From a virus: a stretch of DNA of 42,188 nt. A model generated the notes under the pieces. The model made no database searches and was not told the DNA's origin. It saw only the letters and a program-made list of their open reading frames with translations. This document shows, piece by piece, positions 14,607 through 22,531 of the stretch (position 1 is its first letter; each line of letters opens with the position of its first letter). The translations under genes were made by a program, and so were the position numbers. The stretch is from positions 1 through 42,188 of the IMG/VR virus record IMGVR_UViG_3300031569_001093; one strand, 5' to 3'.

Positions 14607-15718
14607 AAAAGATTTACTTATCACCGCCTCATATGTCAGGCAAAGAATTAGAATATATTAAAGATGTATTCAAAGATAATTGGATTGCTCCAATTGGGCC
14701 GCATCTTAATATGTTTGAAGATGTTGTTAAAAAATATACTGGTGCAAAGCATGCTGTTGCTGTTACTTCATGTACTGCTGGTATTCATTTAGCATTAAGA
14801 GCATTAAATGTAAAAGAAGGAGATTATGTTTTATGTTCTTCGTTAACTTTTGTTGCAACTGTTAGTCCGGTACTTTATTGTGGTGCAGAACCTATTTTTA
14901 TAGATTCAGAGGAAGGTAGTTGGAATATGGATCCTATTTTATTAGAAAAGGCAATTCTTAATTCTACCGCATTAGGTAAAAAACCAAAAGTAATAATACC
15001 AGTTCATATATTTGGAGTACCTTGTAATATGGATGCAATTAAAAAATTATCAGATGAATATGACATACCTATTATCGAAGATGCCGCCGAGAGTCTCGGC
15101 TCTACTTTTAACAACAAGCACACAGGAACATTTGGTCCTATTGGTGTTTATTCTTTTAATGGAAATAAATTACTATCTACCTCAGGTGGTGGAGTGGTTG
15201 TAACTAATGATAAAAAGAAAGCTGATTACATGAGATATTTGTCAACACAAGCTAAAGACAATAAATCATTTTATCATCATACAGAAATTGGATATAATTA
15301 TAGAATGAGTAATGTATTAGCAGCAATAGGTGTTGGCCAAATGGAAGTAATTGAAGAAAGAATAAAAAGAACAAGAGAAATTAATCAAATCTATAAAAAA
15401 GAAGTTGGTAATTTATTTTATTCATTTCAAGAAGAGAGAAAAACTGATAGATCAAATATGTGGCTAACTTGTGCACTAATGAAAGGTAAAGATAAACCTG
15501 AAGATTTAATAAAACATTTAGCTAAAGATAACATAGAAGCTCGCAGATTATGGAAGCCAATGCATGAACAGCCAGTTATGCAAGGTTATAAAAAATATAT
15601 AAATGGAAACAGTTCTTTATTATTCTTACAAGGTATTTGTTTACCGTCAGGTTCAGATCTAACAAAATCAGATATGAAAAGAATAATAAAGTCAATAAAA
15701 ACATTTTTTAAGAAATGA
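14603..15718 (+). CDS. pglE: PglE-type UDP-4-keto-sugar aminotransferase (PLP)
   Basis: 371 residues of the DegT/DnrJ/EryC1/StrS family. The N-terminus YLSPPHMSGKELEYI and the segments NWIAPIG, YSFNGNKLLSTSGGG (PLP Lys189), IGYNYRMSNVLAAIGVGQME and LFLQGICLPSG follow Campylobacter PglE closely. It would aminate C4 of UDP-4-keto-6-deoxy-GlcNAc using glutamate. In order with pglF and pglD it gives UDP-2,4-diacetamido-2,4,6-trideoxyglucose (UDP-diNAcBac), the starting sugar of Campylobacter N-glycans and a precursor of legionaminic acid. Start and stop overlap both neighbours by ATGA, indicating a tightly coupled operon. Confidence 0.9.
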   Translation: MKKIYLSPPHMSGKELEYIKDVFKDNWIAPIGPHLNMFEDVVKKYTGAKHAVAVTSCTAGIHLALRALNVKEGDYVLCSSLTFVATVSPVLYCGAEPIFIDSEEGSWNMDPILLEKAILNSTALGKKPKVIIPVHIFGVPCNMDAIKKLSDEYDIPIIEDAAESLGSTFNNKHTGTFGPIGVYSFNGNKLLSTSGGGVVVTNDKKKADYMRYLSTQAKDNKSFYHHTEIGYNYRMSNVLAAIGVGQMEVIEERIKRTREINQIYKKEVGNLFYSFQEERKTDRSNMWLTCALMKGKDKPEDLIKHLAKDNIEARRLWKPMHEQPVMQGYKKYINGNSSLLFLQGICLPSGSDLTKSDMKRIIKSIKTFFKK

Positions 15719-16623
15719 TAACATTTGAAGAATATAGTTTATTAGAATCATTTATGGGTTCTGAAAATTTCCAAATTCTATTAGAAAAGAATTTAGGATC
15801 TAAAATTGATAATGATATTAAATTCGGTATTGTTATGGCAACTCATGACATGAATGCTGGTGCTGCTAATAAATCTAGAGCAAAGCATATGACTACACCT
15901 GGTGTTTTAACCGATGCTTTAAATTCAGTTAAAGCTCAAAAGTATAAGAATTGGAAAATATACATAACTGCCGATAAGTATGAAGGTGATGAAGGAGAAA
16001 TTAAGAAGGTAATGGAAGATGTTATTCCTAAAGATCAAATACAATATAAAAACAGATCTACACCAGGAGAAAGAAATAATAAAAAGTGGTCAACAAAGCA
16101 AATCCGATTTACAGCAGGCTGTGGTGCACTCAATGACTCTCTAGACATGGCTAAGAAAGATGGTTGTGATTATATCATTAGATTAGACCATGATGATAAA
16201 TGGGCCCCTAATCACTTAGAGCTTATAGCTAAAGCTTATTCTCAATATCCTGACTTAGGATTTGTATTTACAAGAAGTAAAAAGAAAGTAACTGCTCATA
16301 ATACTTCTAAGAAAGTATTTATGCAACCTCAAAAAGAATATGATATGGATCTTAACAATAAAGGTTATGGTGCAAATGATACTTCACACTCGGCAGTCTC
16401 ATGGAGACCGAGTATAACTGGAGAATTAAGATATAGAAACCCAGATCAACAAAAAAACACAGCTCCTAAATTAAAAGGTGCTCCAACTGGATCAGGAGGA
16501 GTTTTACCAGCAGATTGGGATATGTTTAAAAGAGTTATGCAAAACGTGCGTGACAAAGGAAAGAATTATATGTACATCCCTAAAATAACAAGTTTTTACA
16601 GAAATCGTGAAGGCAAGTTCTAG
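15715..16623 (+). CDS. GT-A family glycosyltransferase with unusual N-terminal leader
   Basis: 302 residues. The GT2-like domain begins at about 36 (IKFGIVMATHDMN) and has the nucleotide-sugar/metal motif RLDHDDKWAPNH (Asp158, Asp160, Asp161) and a C-terminal acceptor part (GGVLPADWDMFKR, YIPKITSFYRNREGKF). It would transfer a sugar, possibly the bacillosamine made by the preceding genes, to an unknown acceptor. Residues 1-35 (MITFEEYSLLESFMGSENF...) lie outside the catalytic fold and resemble the capsid-targeting leader of T4 internal proteins (KTYQEFIAE). The start overlaps the pglE stop by ATGA. Confidence 0.8.
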   Translation: MITFEEYSLLESFMGSENFQILLEKNLGSKIDNDIKFGIVMATHDMNAGAANKSRAKHMTTPGVLTDALNSVKAQKYKNWKIYITADKYEGDEGEIKKVMEDVIPKDQIQYKNRSTPGERNNKKWSTKQIRFTAGCGALNDSLDMAKKDGCDYIIRLDHDDKWAPNHLELIAKAYSQYPDLGFVFTRSKKKVTAHNTSKKVFMQPQKEYDMDLNNKGYGANDTSHSAVSWRPSITGELRYRNPDQQKNTAPKLKGAPTGSGGVLPADWDMFKRVMQNVRDKGKNYMYIPKITSFYRNREGKF

Positions 16624-16670
16624 TGATGAATATATAGATTAAATAAACTAAATAACTAAAATAATTAATT

Positions 16671-16847
16671 ATGGAAAAATTTGAAGAAATCATCGCTTTA
16701 ATCGAAGCATGTAAAGAAGACGTAGATAAGTTTTATGTAAAAGGAAATAAAGCTGCTGCAGTTAGAATTCGTAAAACAATGCAAGATGTTAAAAATCTAG
16801 CACAAGAAGTAAGAATACACGTACAAGATACTAAGAATAGTCTTTAA
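16671..16847 (+). CDS. histone H1-like (Hc1-type) DNA-binding protein
   Basis: 58 residues, ATG 16671 to TAA 16845-16847. The sequence has KGNKAAAVRIRKTMQDVKN (residues 24-42) after a short helix, MEKFEEIIALIEACKEDVDK. The GNKAA-x-x-R-x-RK pattern is that of the small histone H1-like proteins common in Bacteroidetes (Hc1 family), which bind DNA as short helical proteins. The phage copy may shape phage or host chromatin. It is the last gene before a terminator and is separated from the glycosyltransferase gene by 47 AT-rich bases. Confidence 0.7.
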   Translation: MEKFEEIIALIEACKEDVDKFYVKGNKAAAVRIRKTMQDVKNLAQEVRIHVQDTKNSL

Positions 16848-16870
16848 TCTAAATACCGTTCACCTAAAAG

Positions 16871-16897
16871 AGGCTGCCATATAGGCGGTCTTTTTTT
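16871..16897 (+). terminator. intrinsic terminator after the nrd/pgl unit
   Basis: AGGCTGCC (16871-16878) pairs with GGCGGTCT (16884-16891) with two G-T wobbles. The loop is ATATA and a run of seven T follows. It closes the nrdB-to-H1-like transcription unit. Confidence 0.85.
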
Positions 16898-16921
16898 GTC
16901 TTAAAAATATCTCTAGCACTC

Positions 16922-16958
16922 TTAAAACATTTGTTAATTATACCATATAATAATAAAT
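16922..16958 (+). promoter_or_regulatory. two-box phage promoter of the second sugar operon
   Basis: TTAAAAC at 16922-16928, a 17-bp spacer, then TATAATAATAAAT at 16946-16958. The whole element is nearly the same as the one at 4603-4639, including CTTAAAACATTT. It drives the six-gene run 16970-22484. Confidence 0.7.
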
Positions 16959-16969
16959 CAGTTATTTAT

Positions 16970-17521
16970 ATGGAAAAATGTTTAATGTTAGACTTTGATG
17001 ATACTCTAGTTAAAACTATTGAGATTCATGCCGATTCCTGGAGAAAGGCATTAGAAAAAGTTTTAAATATAGAAATACCTTTATCAGCTATTCTGGCTGA
17101 TATTAATTATGGGATGGATGTTTTATTAGAAAAATATCAATTAACTCCTAAGGAAAGTAAATTAGCACAAAAGTATAAAAAAGAAATATTTTCTAAAAGC
17201 TTACATAAAACTAAAGTAAATGAATTACTTTTATATATGTGTAAGAGTAAAGTATTTAAAAATTTAGTAATAGCATCAAATTCATCTAGAGAAAATGTAG
17301 ATAGAATTATGAGTTATCACCAGATAGAACCTTCTTTATTTGATTACATATATACTAGAGAAGATGTATCAAATAAAAAACCGTCACCAGATATGGGACA
17401 TTTAATAATGGAAAAGTTTCCACAATATAATTTTGAAGACTTCCTAATGGTTGGGGATTCTGATGTGGATTTAACTTTTGCACGTAAACTTGGAATAAAA
17501 TGCATAATAGTAAAATTTTAA
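16970..17521 (+). CDS. HAD-superfamily phosphatase/phosphomutase
   Basis: 183 residues from ATG 16970. An upstream in-frame ATG at 16931 would overlap the promoter and add a non-conserved leader. Motif I is LDFDDTLVK (Asp8, Asp10), motif II ASNSS, the motif III Lys lies in NKKPSPD and motif IV is VGDSDVD. A helical cap between motifs I and II places it with phosphoglycolate phosphatase/beta-phosphoglucomutase-type enzymes. It overlaps the kinase gene by 22 bases. In this operon it probably removes or moves a phosphate on the sugar or alcohol activated by the next two enzymes. The substrate is unknown. Confidence 0.85.
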   Translation: MEKCLMLDFDDTLVKTIEIHADSWRKALEKVLNIEIPLSAILADINYGMDVLLEKYQLTPKESKLAQKYKKEIFSKSLHKTKVNELLLYMCKSKVFKNLVIASNSSRENVDRIMSYHQIEPSLFDYIYTREDVSNKKPSPDMGHLIMEKFPQYNFEDFLMVGDSDVDLTFARKLGIKCIIVKF

Positions 17522-18246
17522 TAGGGAATAGCGGAGATAAGGTATTTCTCCAAGGTAATAAAGTTATAAAGGAAGCAGGACATTATCCAGAAAAATTCAA
17601 ACAACAAATGGATTTTTTAATGTGCACAGAGCATCCTAATTTTATTGACATTAAACCATTATCAGAAACGAGTTATGAAATGAAAAGGTATGCTACTTGG
17701 TATGATAAAATTTTAGCGCAACCTTTAAATACTTCATTAGGTCAATTAGAAAGTTTAATTTCTATAATAGGTAAATTTGATAATGTAGGATCAGATGTAA
17801 AGACTCAAGATTATTTTGAAAAATTACAATTAAGAACAGGATATAATTATGAAGGTAAGTTTGATGCAACATCTGCATGGGGATTTGTTCATGGAGATTT
17901 AACAGTAAGTAATATTCTACATGATAAAGACTTCTTATTTATAGATCCAAGAGGAACTGAAGAACAGAACTACTATGATTATGGTAAATTAATGCAATCT
18001 TTTGTTATGGAATATGAGTCCCATATATACAATAACCCTAGTAAAAAATATAGTAGCTTTTGTAAAGGCGCAGAACAAATAATGTATGAATGGTGTGATG
18101 AATATCAATTAAAGTTCTTTTTAGCCGTTCACTTATTAGGCGCAGTACCTTTCTTTGAATTAAATGAAAGATATGAATTAGCAGGTTCTTTCCTTAAAAA
18201 AGGTCATGAATTATTTGATGAATTAGAAATAAAGTATAGTAAATGA
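17500..18246 (+). CDS. APH/choline-kinase-like phosphotransferase
   Basis: 248 residues. The N-terminal lobe has a nucleotide-loop-like segment (IGNSGDKVFL). The catalytic loop is VHGDLTVSNIL (130-140) and the metal-binding Asp lies in FIDPRG (Asp149), as in aminoglycoside phosphotransferases and choline/ethanolamine or sugar kinases. Between a HAD phosphatase and a nucleotidyltransferase it most likely phosphorylates a small metabolite for activation, as LicA does before LicC. Antibiotic resistance is unlikely from context. It overlaps both neighbours (22 bases; ATGA). Confidence 0.78.
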   Translation: MHNSKILIGNSGDKVFLQGNKVIKEAGHYPEKFKQQMDFLMCTEHPNFIDIKPLSETSYEMKRYATWYDKILAQPLNTSLGQLESLISIIGKFDNVGSDVKTQDYFEKLQLRTGYNYEGKFDATSAWGFVHGDLTVSNILHDKDFLFIDPRGTEEQNYYDYGKLMQSFVMEYESHIYNNPSKKYSSFCKGAEQIMYEWCDEYQLKFFLAVHLLGAVPFFELNERYELAGSFLKKGHELFDELEIKYSK

Positions 18247-18947
18247 AAAGAGTAACAAAGGCAATAATTTTAGCAGCAGGCAGATCAACTCGATACGGCA
18301 AAAATAAATTAGTTGATCCTATCTTAGGAAAGTCAACAGTTGAATACTGTATTGAATTTTGTATTGAAAACGGAATAGAGGATTGTTATGTAACAATCAG
18401 TAAAGCAGACTTCTTCTTTAAAGATAGTGTAAAACTTTCTCATCCTATTATTGAAGTATTAAATAAGTATAAAAAAGAAATTAATATATTTTATGAATTT
18501 CAAAAGGATGATGAATACGGACCAGGTGCTGCAATAAAAGTATGGGCAGGTAAATTTAATGAAGGTTTCTTATGTCTATTTGGTGATAATTATTATCAAG
18601 GAAATATAGGATTAGAATATCATGATCCAAATAGTACAGTAGTTACTTATAAAGATTATGATACAAGAGCTAGGAATTTACAATTAGCTTCTATATTAGA
18701 AAATGTTGTTATTGAAAAACCACATGGAATTGTATCAGGTAGATATTTCTGTGGTTATATGATATTTTCAAAAGAAGCATTTGATAATCTTGACAGTATT
18801 AAAATGTCAAATAGAAATGAATATGAAATTACCCATCTTATTAATTCAATGGATAATTTAAAATTTGAGGAATTAAATATATGTTGGTATGATCTAACAT
18901 ACGAAAATGATAAAGCAGTAATAGAAGATTTAATTAAAACGTGTTAA
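18243..18947 (+). CDS. sugar-1-phosphate/phosphocholine-type nucleotidyltransferase
   Basis: 234 residues. The N-terminal signature AIILAAGRSTRYGKNK and the later FGDNYYQGN are those of the NTP_transferase fold (RmlA, GlmU, LicC). It would couple a phosphorylated sugar, polyol or choline to a nucleotide, releasing PPi. It lacks the KdsB pattern (IPARYASTRLPGK), so it is probably not the CMP-KDO synthetase partner of kdsA. It overlaps the kinase stop by ATGA and abuts the next gene with no gap. Confidence 0.82.
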   Translation: MKRVTKAIILAAGRSTRYGKNKLVDPILGKSTVEYCIEFCIENGIEDCYVTISKADFFFKDSVKLSHPIIEVLNKYKKEINIFYEFQKDDEYGPGAAIKVWAGKFNEGFLCLFGDNYYQGNIGLEYHDPNSTVVTYKDYDTRARNLQLASILENVVIEKPHGIVSGRYFCGYMIFSKEAFDNLDSIKMSNRNEYEITHLINSMDNLKFEELNICWYDLTYENDKAVIEDLIKTC

Positions 18948-20192
18948 ATGAAAAATGTTAAAAGAGTAGGTTTCTTTAAACTTGGTAAAGCGATTAAGTT
19001 TAATGAAAATAGTTGGGGAGCAATCGGTGGAGATTGTGAACCTAAGCAACTGATAAATTCAATTGCAAAAAGAAATCCTAATATTGAATATTGGATATTA
19101 AGTCCAAATGATTTAGGTAGAGTTAGAGCAAAGGAAAAACCAGCAGTTCAATCATTATTTGGAGATCCTGTTGTAGCAGAGTTAGCAGCAGAACCAAATA
19201 TTCATGAGTTTCATTCTAAAATGGAGAACAGAAAATCTGCTGATGAAACTGTAAAATTTATAAAAGAATTAGATTTAGATTTTATTTTCTTTTATACTGG
19301 ACCATCAAGTACAGTTAACATACCTAATTATATTAACAAGAAAGATGGCAATGGTCAAGTTAAATCATTAGACTTTTTTAAATATTATGCGGCTCCGATA
19401 ATTCAAGCGATGAATGAGTTGGAAAAGAAAGTACCGATTGTTGGTTTGCTTGTAGATAACCGATATGTATTAGCCTGTAAAGATTGGGGTATTAATAATA
19501 GGCCTACATATTACTTAGCTCAAAATAATTTTACAAAAGAAGAACAATATTTTTATCAACCACCATTAAGGGATGTTAAAACTATTACATCTACTTATGA
19601 ATATTCAGGAATTGAAACTGTCTTTCTTTTAGATAAGACTAGATATAACACCGATGAATTGTTTGAAATGAAAAAGACAAACTCATTTATGATGTTACAA
19701 AATCAAGGAAAAGGTACAGGCGGAATGGACCGATGGGATCCTGTTAAAGATTATATTGTAGAGAATGATATAAAGACTGATATTTATGGTAAGTGGGATG
19801 ATGAATTAAAAGAAAAATATCCAGATTGGTTTAAAGGAGAAAAAAGAATTGAATCAATGACAGATGAATTACTTTCTACTAAGTATACCTTCTGTGTACC
19901 TATTAAAGAAGGAATGGTAACCTCTAAGTATGCTGAAATGCTACACTATGGTATTATACCATTCTTACATCCATCTTACGATACTGAATTTAATGTCTTC
20001 CCTGATGGTCATTTCATTAGATGCAAATCTCCAGAAGATTTAAAAAAGAAAGTAGAGTTTTTAAATGCAAACCCAGATCATTATAAAAAGCTCTTTTATA
20101 ATCTCCAAGAAAAATACTTAAAAGATTCCTATTATACTGGAGAACATGTAGATAATAAAATCTGGGAAGCTTATAACAAAATAACAAAATAA
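18948..20192 (+). CDS. GT-B glycosyltransferase, T4 beta-glucosyltransferase-like layout
   Basis: 414 residues, two Rossmann-like halves. In the C-terminal half: a strand and nucleotide-binding loop (SFMMLQNQGKGTGG), a helix, then DIYGKWDDEL, TKYTFCVPIKEGMVTSKYAE and MLHYGIIPFLHPSYDTEFN. This is the donor-site region of GT-B enzymes, with Glu330 at the usual donor-binding Glu. The N-half segment VPIVGLLVDNRYVLA parallels YYLFTDIRLPF of T4 beta-glucosyltransferase, and the order of elements matches, but identity by eye is low. Acceptor may be a glycan, protein or modified DNA base. It follows the nucleotidyltransferase directly and precedes an epimerase and a C5-methyltransferase. Confidence 0.7.
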   Translation: MKNVKRVGFFKLGKAIKFNENSWGAIGGDCEPKQLINSIAKRNPNIEYWILSPNDLGRVRAKEKPAVQSLFGDPVVAELAAEPNIHEFHSKMENRKSADETVKFIKELDLDFIFFYTGPSSTVNIPNYINKKDGNGQVKSLDFFKYYAAPIIQAMNELEKKVPIVGLLVDNRYVLACKDWGINNRPTYYLAQNNFTKEEQYFYQPPLRDVKTITSTYEYSGIETVFLLDKTRYNTDELFEMKKTNSFMMLQNQGKGTGGMDRWDPVKDYIVENDIKTDIYGKWDDELKEKYPDWFKGEKRIESMTDELLSTKYTFCVPIKEGMVTSKYAEMLHYGIIPFLHPSYDTEFNVFPDGHFIRCKSPEDLKKKVEFLNANPDHYKKLFYNLQEKYLKDSYYTGEHVDNKIWEAYNKITK

Positions 20193-20196
20193 AAAT

Positions 20197-21219
20197 ATGT
20201 ATAATTCAGAAACAAAAATCCTAGTAACAGGCGGTGCCGGCTTTATTGGTACAAATTTTATTAATGATTTATTAAATAGGGGCCATAACCCAGACTGTAT
20301 TGCAGTTGTTGATAATATGTCTAATGGTACTTATATACCTAAAGTCCATGATAAAATTAAAAATTTTAATAAAGTAGATATTAGAAATCAATATGTTGAA
20401 ACTGTAATCGAAAAATTTGCACCTGATTATGTATATCATTTTGCAGGGTGGGTTTCTATATATGATTGCAACGCAGATCCTTATGAAGCAGTAGATAACA
20501 ATATCTTAGGAAGTATTAATGTAATGAACGGTTGTGTTAAAGCAAATGTAAAAAGAATTATTTTTAGTGAAACTTCAGCAGTATATGAAAATTGTAAAAT
20601 GGGTGATGAAGGTTATAATGAAACACAATCAGATCCTACTACAATTTATTCTACAACAAAGGCATGTCTTGCTTTATTAGCAGAATCATACCAAAGAACT
20701 AAAGGTTTAAATTATACTGCACTTAGATATTTTAATGTAGCAGGACCTTTGCAAGATTATCATAGAACAGTACCTCCAGTATTTGCTGGATTTATACTAA
20801 GAATAATGGGTGGTCATAATCCTATAGTGTTTGGTGATTATAAAAAATCAAGAGATTATATTAATGTTGCTGATGTTAATGCATTCCATATTCTCTGTAT
20901 GGAAAATAAAGATACTGCAAATCAAACATTTAATTTAGGAACAGGTAAAATGACAAACTTATTAGATCTTAAAAACTTAATTGCTGATGAAATGGATGTA
21001 AGCGGTATACCGTTTGATCATTATGATGCAATTGCAGGCGAAGCTGTATATTCTTTTGGAGATGTATCTAAAGCAAAATCTATGGGATGGGATCCTAAGA
21101 AAGATATTGTTGATACGATAAAAGAAACTATTGACTATTTAAAAAATGAAGTTAAAGAAGGCACCATTAATCCATTAACATTTATGGAAGATTTAGAAAT
21201 TGAAAAAGTAAAAATATGA
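20197..21219 (+). CDS. GalE-like NAD-dependent nucleotide-sugar epimerase/dehydratase
   Basis: 340 residues, an extended short-chain dehydrogenase. The Rossmann motif is TGGAGFIGTN (11-20), the catalytic Tyr151 and Lys155 lie in YSTTKAC with SETSAVYE upstream, and RYFNVAGP, SRDYINVADV and FNLGTGK are typical of GalE/WbpP-like enzymes. It would interconvert C4 epimers of a UDP-sugar, or act on the sugar activated by the preceding nucleotidyltransferase. Its ATG lies 4 bases after the GT-B stop and its end overlaps the methyltransferase gene by ATGA, so all three are translated together. Confidence 0.85.
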   Translation: MYNSETKILVTGGAGFIGTNFINDLLNRGHNPDCIAVVDNMSNGTYIPKVHDKIKNFNKVDIRNQYVETVIEKFAPDYVYHFAGWVSIYDCNADPYEAVDNNILGSINVMNGCVKANVKRIIFSETSAVYENCKMGDEGYNETQSDPTTIYSTTKACLALLAESYQRTKGLNYTALRYFNVAGPLQDYHRTVPPVFAGFILRIMGGHNPIVFGDYKKSRDYINVADVNAFHILCMENKDTANQTFNLGTGKMTNLLDLKNLIADEMDVSGIPFDHYDAIAGEAVYSFGDVSKAKSMGWDPKKDIVDTIKETIDYLKNEVKEGTINPLTFMEDLEIEKVKI

Positions 21220-22484
21220 ACAAAGAAAAAGAATTAAAGTGGGGTACTATGATTCCGTTAATCGGAGGTAGTGCAATAGGTTGCAATAAAGCAACAGGTA
21301 ATTTACCAGCATTTCATTTAAGCTATGAAGCTTTTGCTGCTAATGAAAGCCATATAGAAGATTATTGGCCAGATGTACCTATGTATAGAATAGATCACGA
21401 AGAATTAGATATTCCTAATCAAACATTCGAACAGGTAGATTTTGTAAATTCTGTTTGTCCTTGTGCAGGTTTATCGCAGTTAAATTCTGCTAGTGGTAGC
21501 GCCTCATCTAGAGGATCTGATGCGGTCCAAAATCAATGGATGTATAATTCAGCAGAGTATGTTTTGGAGAATGTTAAACCTAAAGTCTTATGGGGTGAAA
21601 ATGCACCAGGTCTTTTTACTAAAATGGGGCAAGGTGTTGTTGATAATCTTAAAGCTATCGGTGAAAAATATGGATATAGCTTTTCATTAATTAAAACTAA
21701 TACTGAACTACATGGAATACCACAAAGAAGAATAAGAACATTTTATTTCTTTTGGAATACACCAACAGTACCTTTATTAGGATGGAAGTTTAGAGAAAAG
21801 AAACATCTTATAGATTATCTTAAAGAAGTACCAGAAGATGCAACACTACAAGATATGTTTATGGTTGAAGGTAAAGTAACTGATCATTATAAACCTTATG
21901 AATTTGTATTGGAAAAGGAAGGTTTAAATCATGCTGATTTTGCTAAGAAATTTGGTAAAGGTACGATTGCTCAATATTTAGAAAAGAATGATCTTTTAGA
22001 TGAGTGTATTAATTGGTTAGATAAAAAATATCATAAACAAGGATTCTCTAATAAAAAATCAACAAAATCATTTGGTGATATGCTAGAACACCAGAAATAT
22101 AAAACAAGCCAAGGCTTAGGTTATTGGGATGCTTCACCGCATTTCTTTAATGAAAGCTTTTCTGCTCTTATTGGTAGAAATATGTTTAATGGTGTACACC
22201 CAACAGAAAACAGATATCTAAACATTAGAGAAATGTTACACTTAATGGGATTACCATTAGACTTTGGAATTAAAGATGCTAGGCAAGTTAATCATATTGC
22301 TCAAAATGTACCAGCAACAACTGCAATGGATATGGCAGTAGAAGTTAAAAAATTCTGTGAAGGTAAAGCTAAAATGACAAACTTTACTTTTATGAAGCAG
22401 GATAATACAAGTCAGAAAATCTTAGTAACGGAAGAGCTAGGTGCAATACCTAAAAAGAAGTATAAAGTTAAGAGTACTTTTTAA
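21216..22484 (+). CDS. C5-cytosine DNA methyltransferase
   Basis: 422 residues. Motif IV is NSVCPCAGLSQLN with catalytic Cys83 after Pro82. Motif VI is WGENAPGLF (126-134), motif VIII is HGIPQRRIRTF (166-176), motif IX NRYLNIREMLHLMGLP, and motif X IAQNVPATTAMDMA. Motif I is divergent (MIPLIGGSAIGC instead of DLFAGxGG). A variable target-recognition region lies at about 180-320. It methylates, or otherwise substitutes, cytosine C5 in DNA. No restriction endonuclease is nearby, so it is an orphan enzyme that may protect phage DNA. Its position as last gene of a sugar operon is unusual. Confidence 0.88.
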   Translation: MNKEKELKWGTMIPLIGGSAIGCNKATGNLPAFHLSYEAFAANESHIEDYWPDVPMYRIDHEELDIPNQTFEQVDFVNSVCPCAGLSQLNSASGSASSRGSDAVQNQWMYNSAEYVLENVKPKVLWGENAPGLFTKMGQGVVDNLKAIGEKYGYSFSLIKTNTELHGIPQRRIRTFYFFWNTPTVPLLGWKFREKKHLIDYLKEVPEDATLQDMFMVEGKVTDHYKPYEFVLEKEGLNHADFAKKFGKGTIAQYLEKNDLLDECINWLDKKYHKQGFSNKKSTKSFGDMLEHQKYKTSQGLGYWDASPHFFNESFSALIGRNMFNGVHPTENRYLNIREMLHLMGLPLDFGIKDARQVNHIAQNVPATTAMDMAVEVKKFCEGKAKMTNFTFMKQDNTSQKILVTEELGAIPKKKYKVKSTF

Positions 22485-22516
22485 AACTAAATTAAATTAA
22501 TGCATATAACAATAAA
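22481..22516 (+). promoter_or_regulatory. two-box phage promoter of the sliding clamp
   Basis: TTAAAAC at 22481-22487 (overlapping the methyltransferase stop), a 17-bp spacer, then TATAACAATAAA at 22505-22516. Confidence 0.6.
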
Positions 22517-22531
22517 CAAATAATAAATTCA

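Noticed and set aside
17500-18246. Aminoglycoside resistance gene
   Set aside because: Only the general APH kinase motifs are present, and overlap with a HAD phosphatase and a nucleotidyltransferase points to metabolite activation.
18243-18947. CMP-KDO synthetase (KdsB) to partner kdsA
   Set aside because: The N-terminal signature is LAAGRSTRYGKNK of the RmlA/LicC type, not the IPARYxSTRLPGK pattern of KdsB.
21216-22484. Restriction-modification system
   Set aside because: No endonuclease gene lies next to the C5-methyltransferase; neighbours are an epimerase and the sliding clamp.
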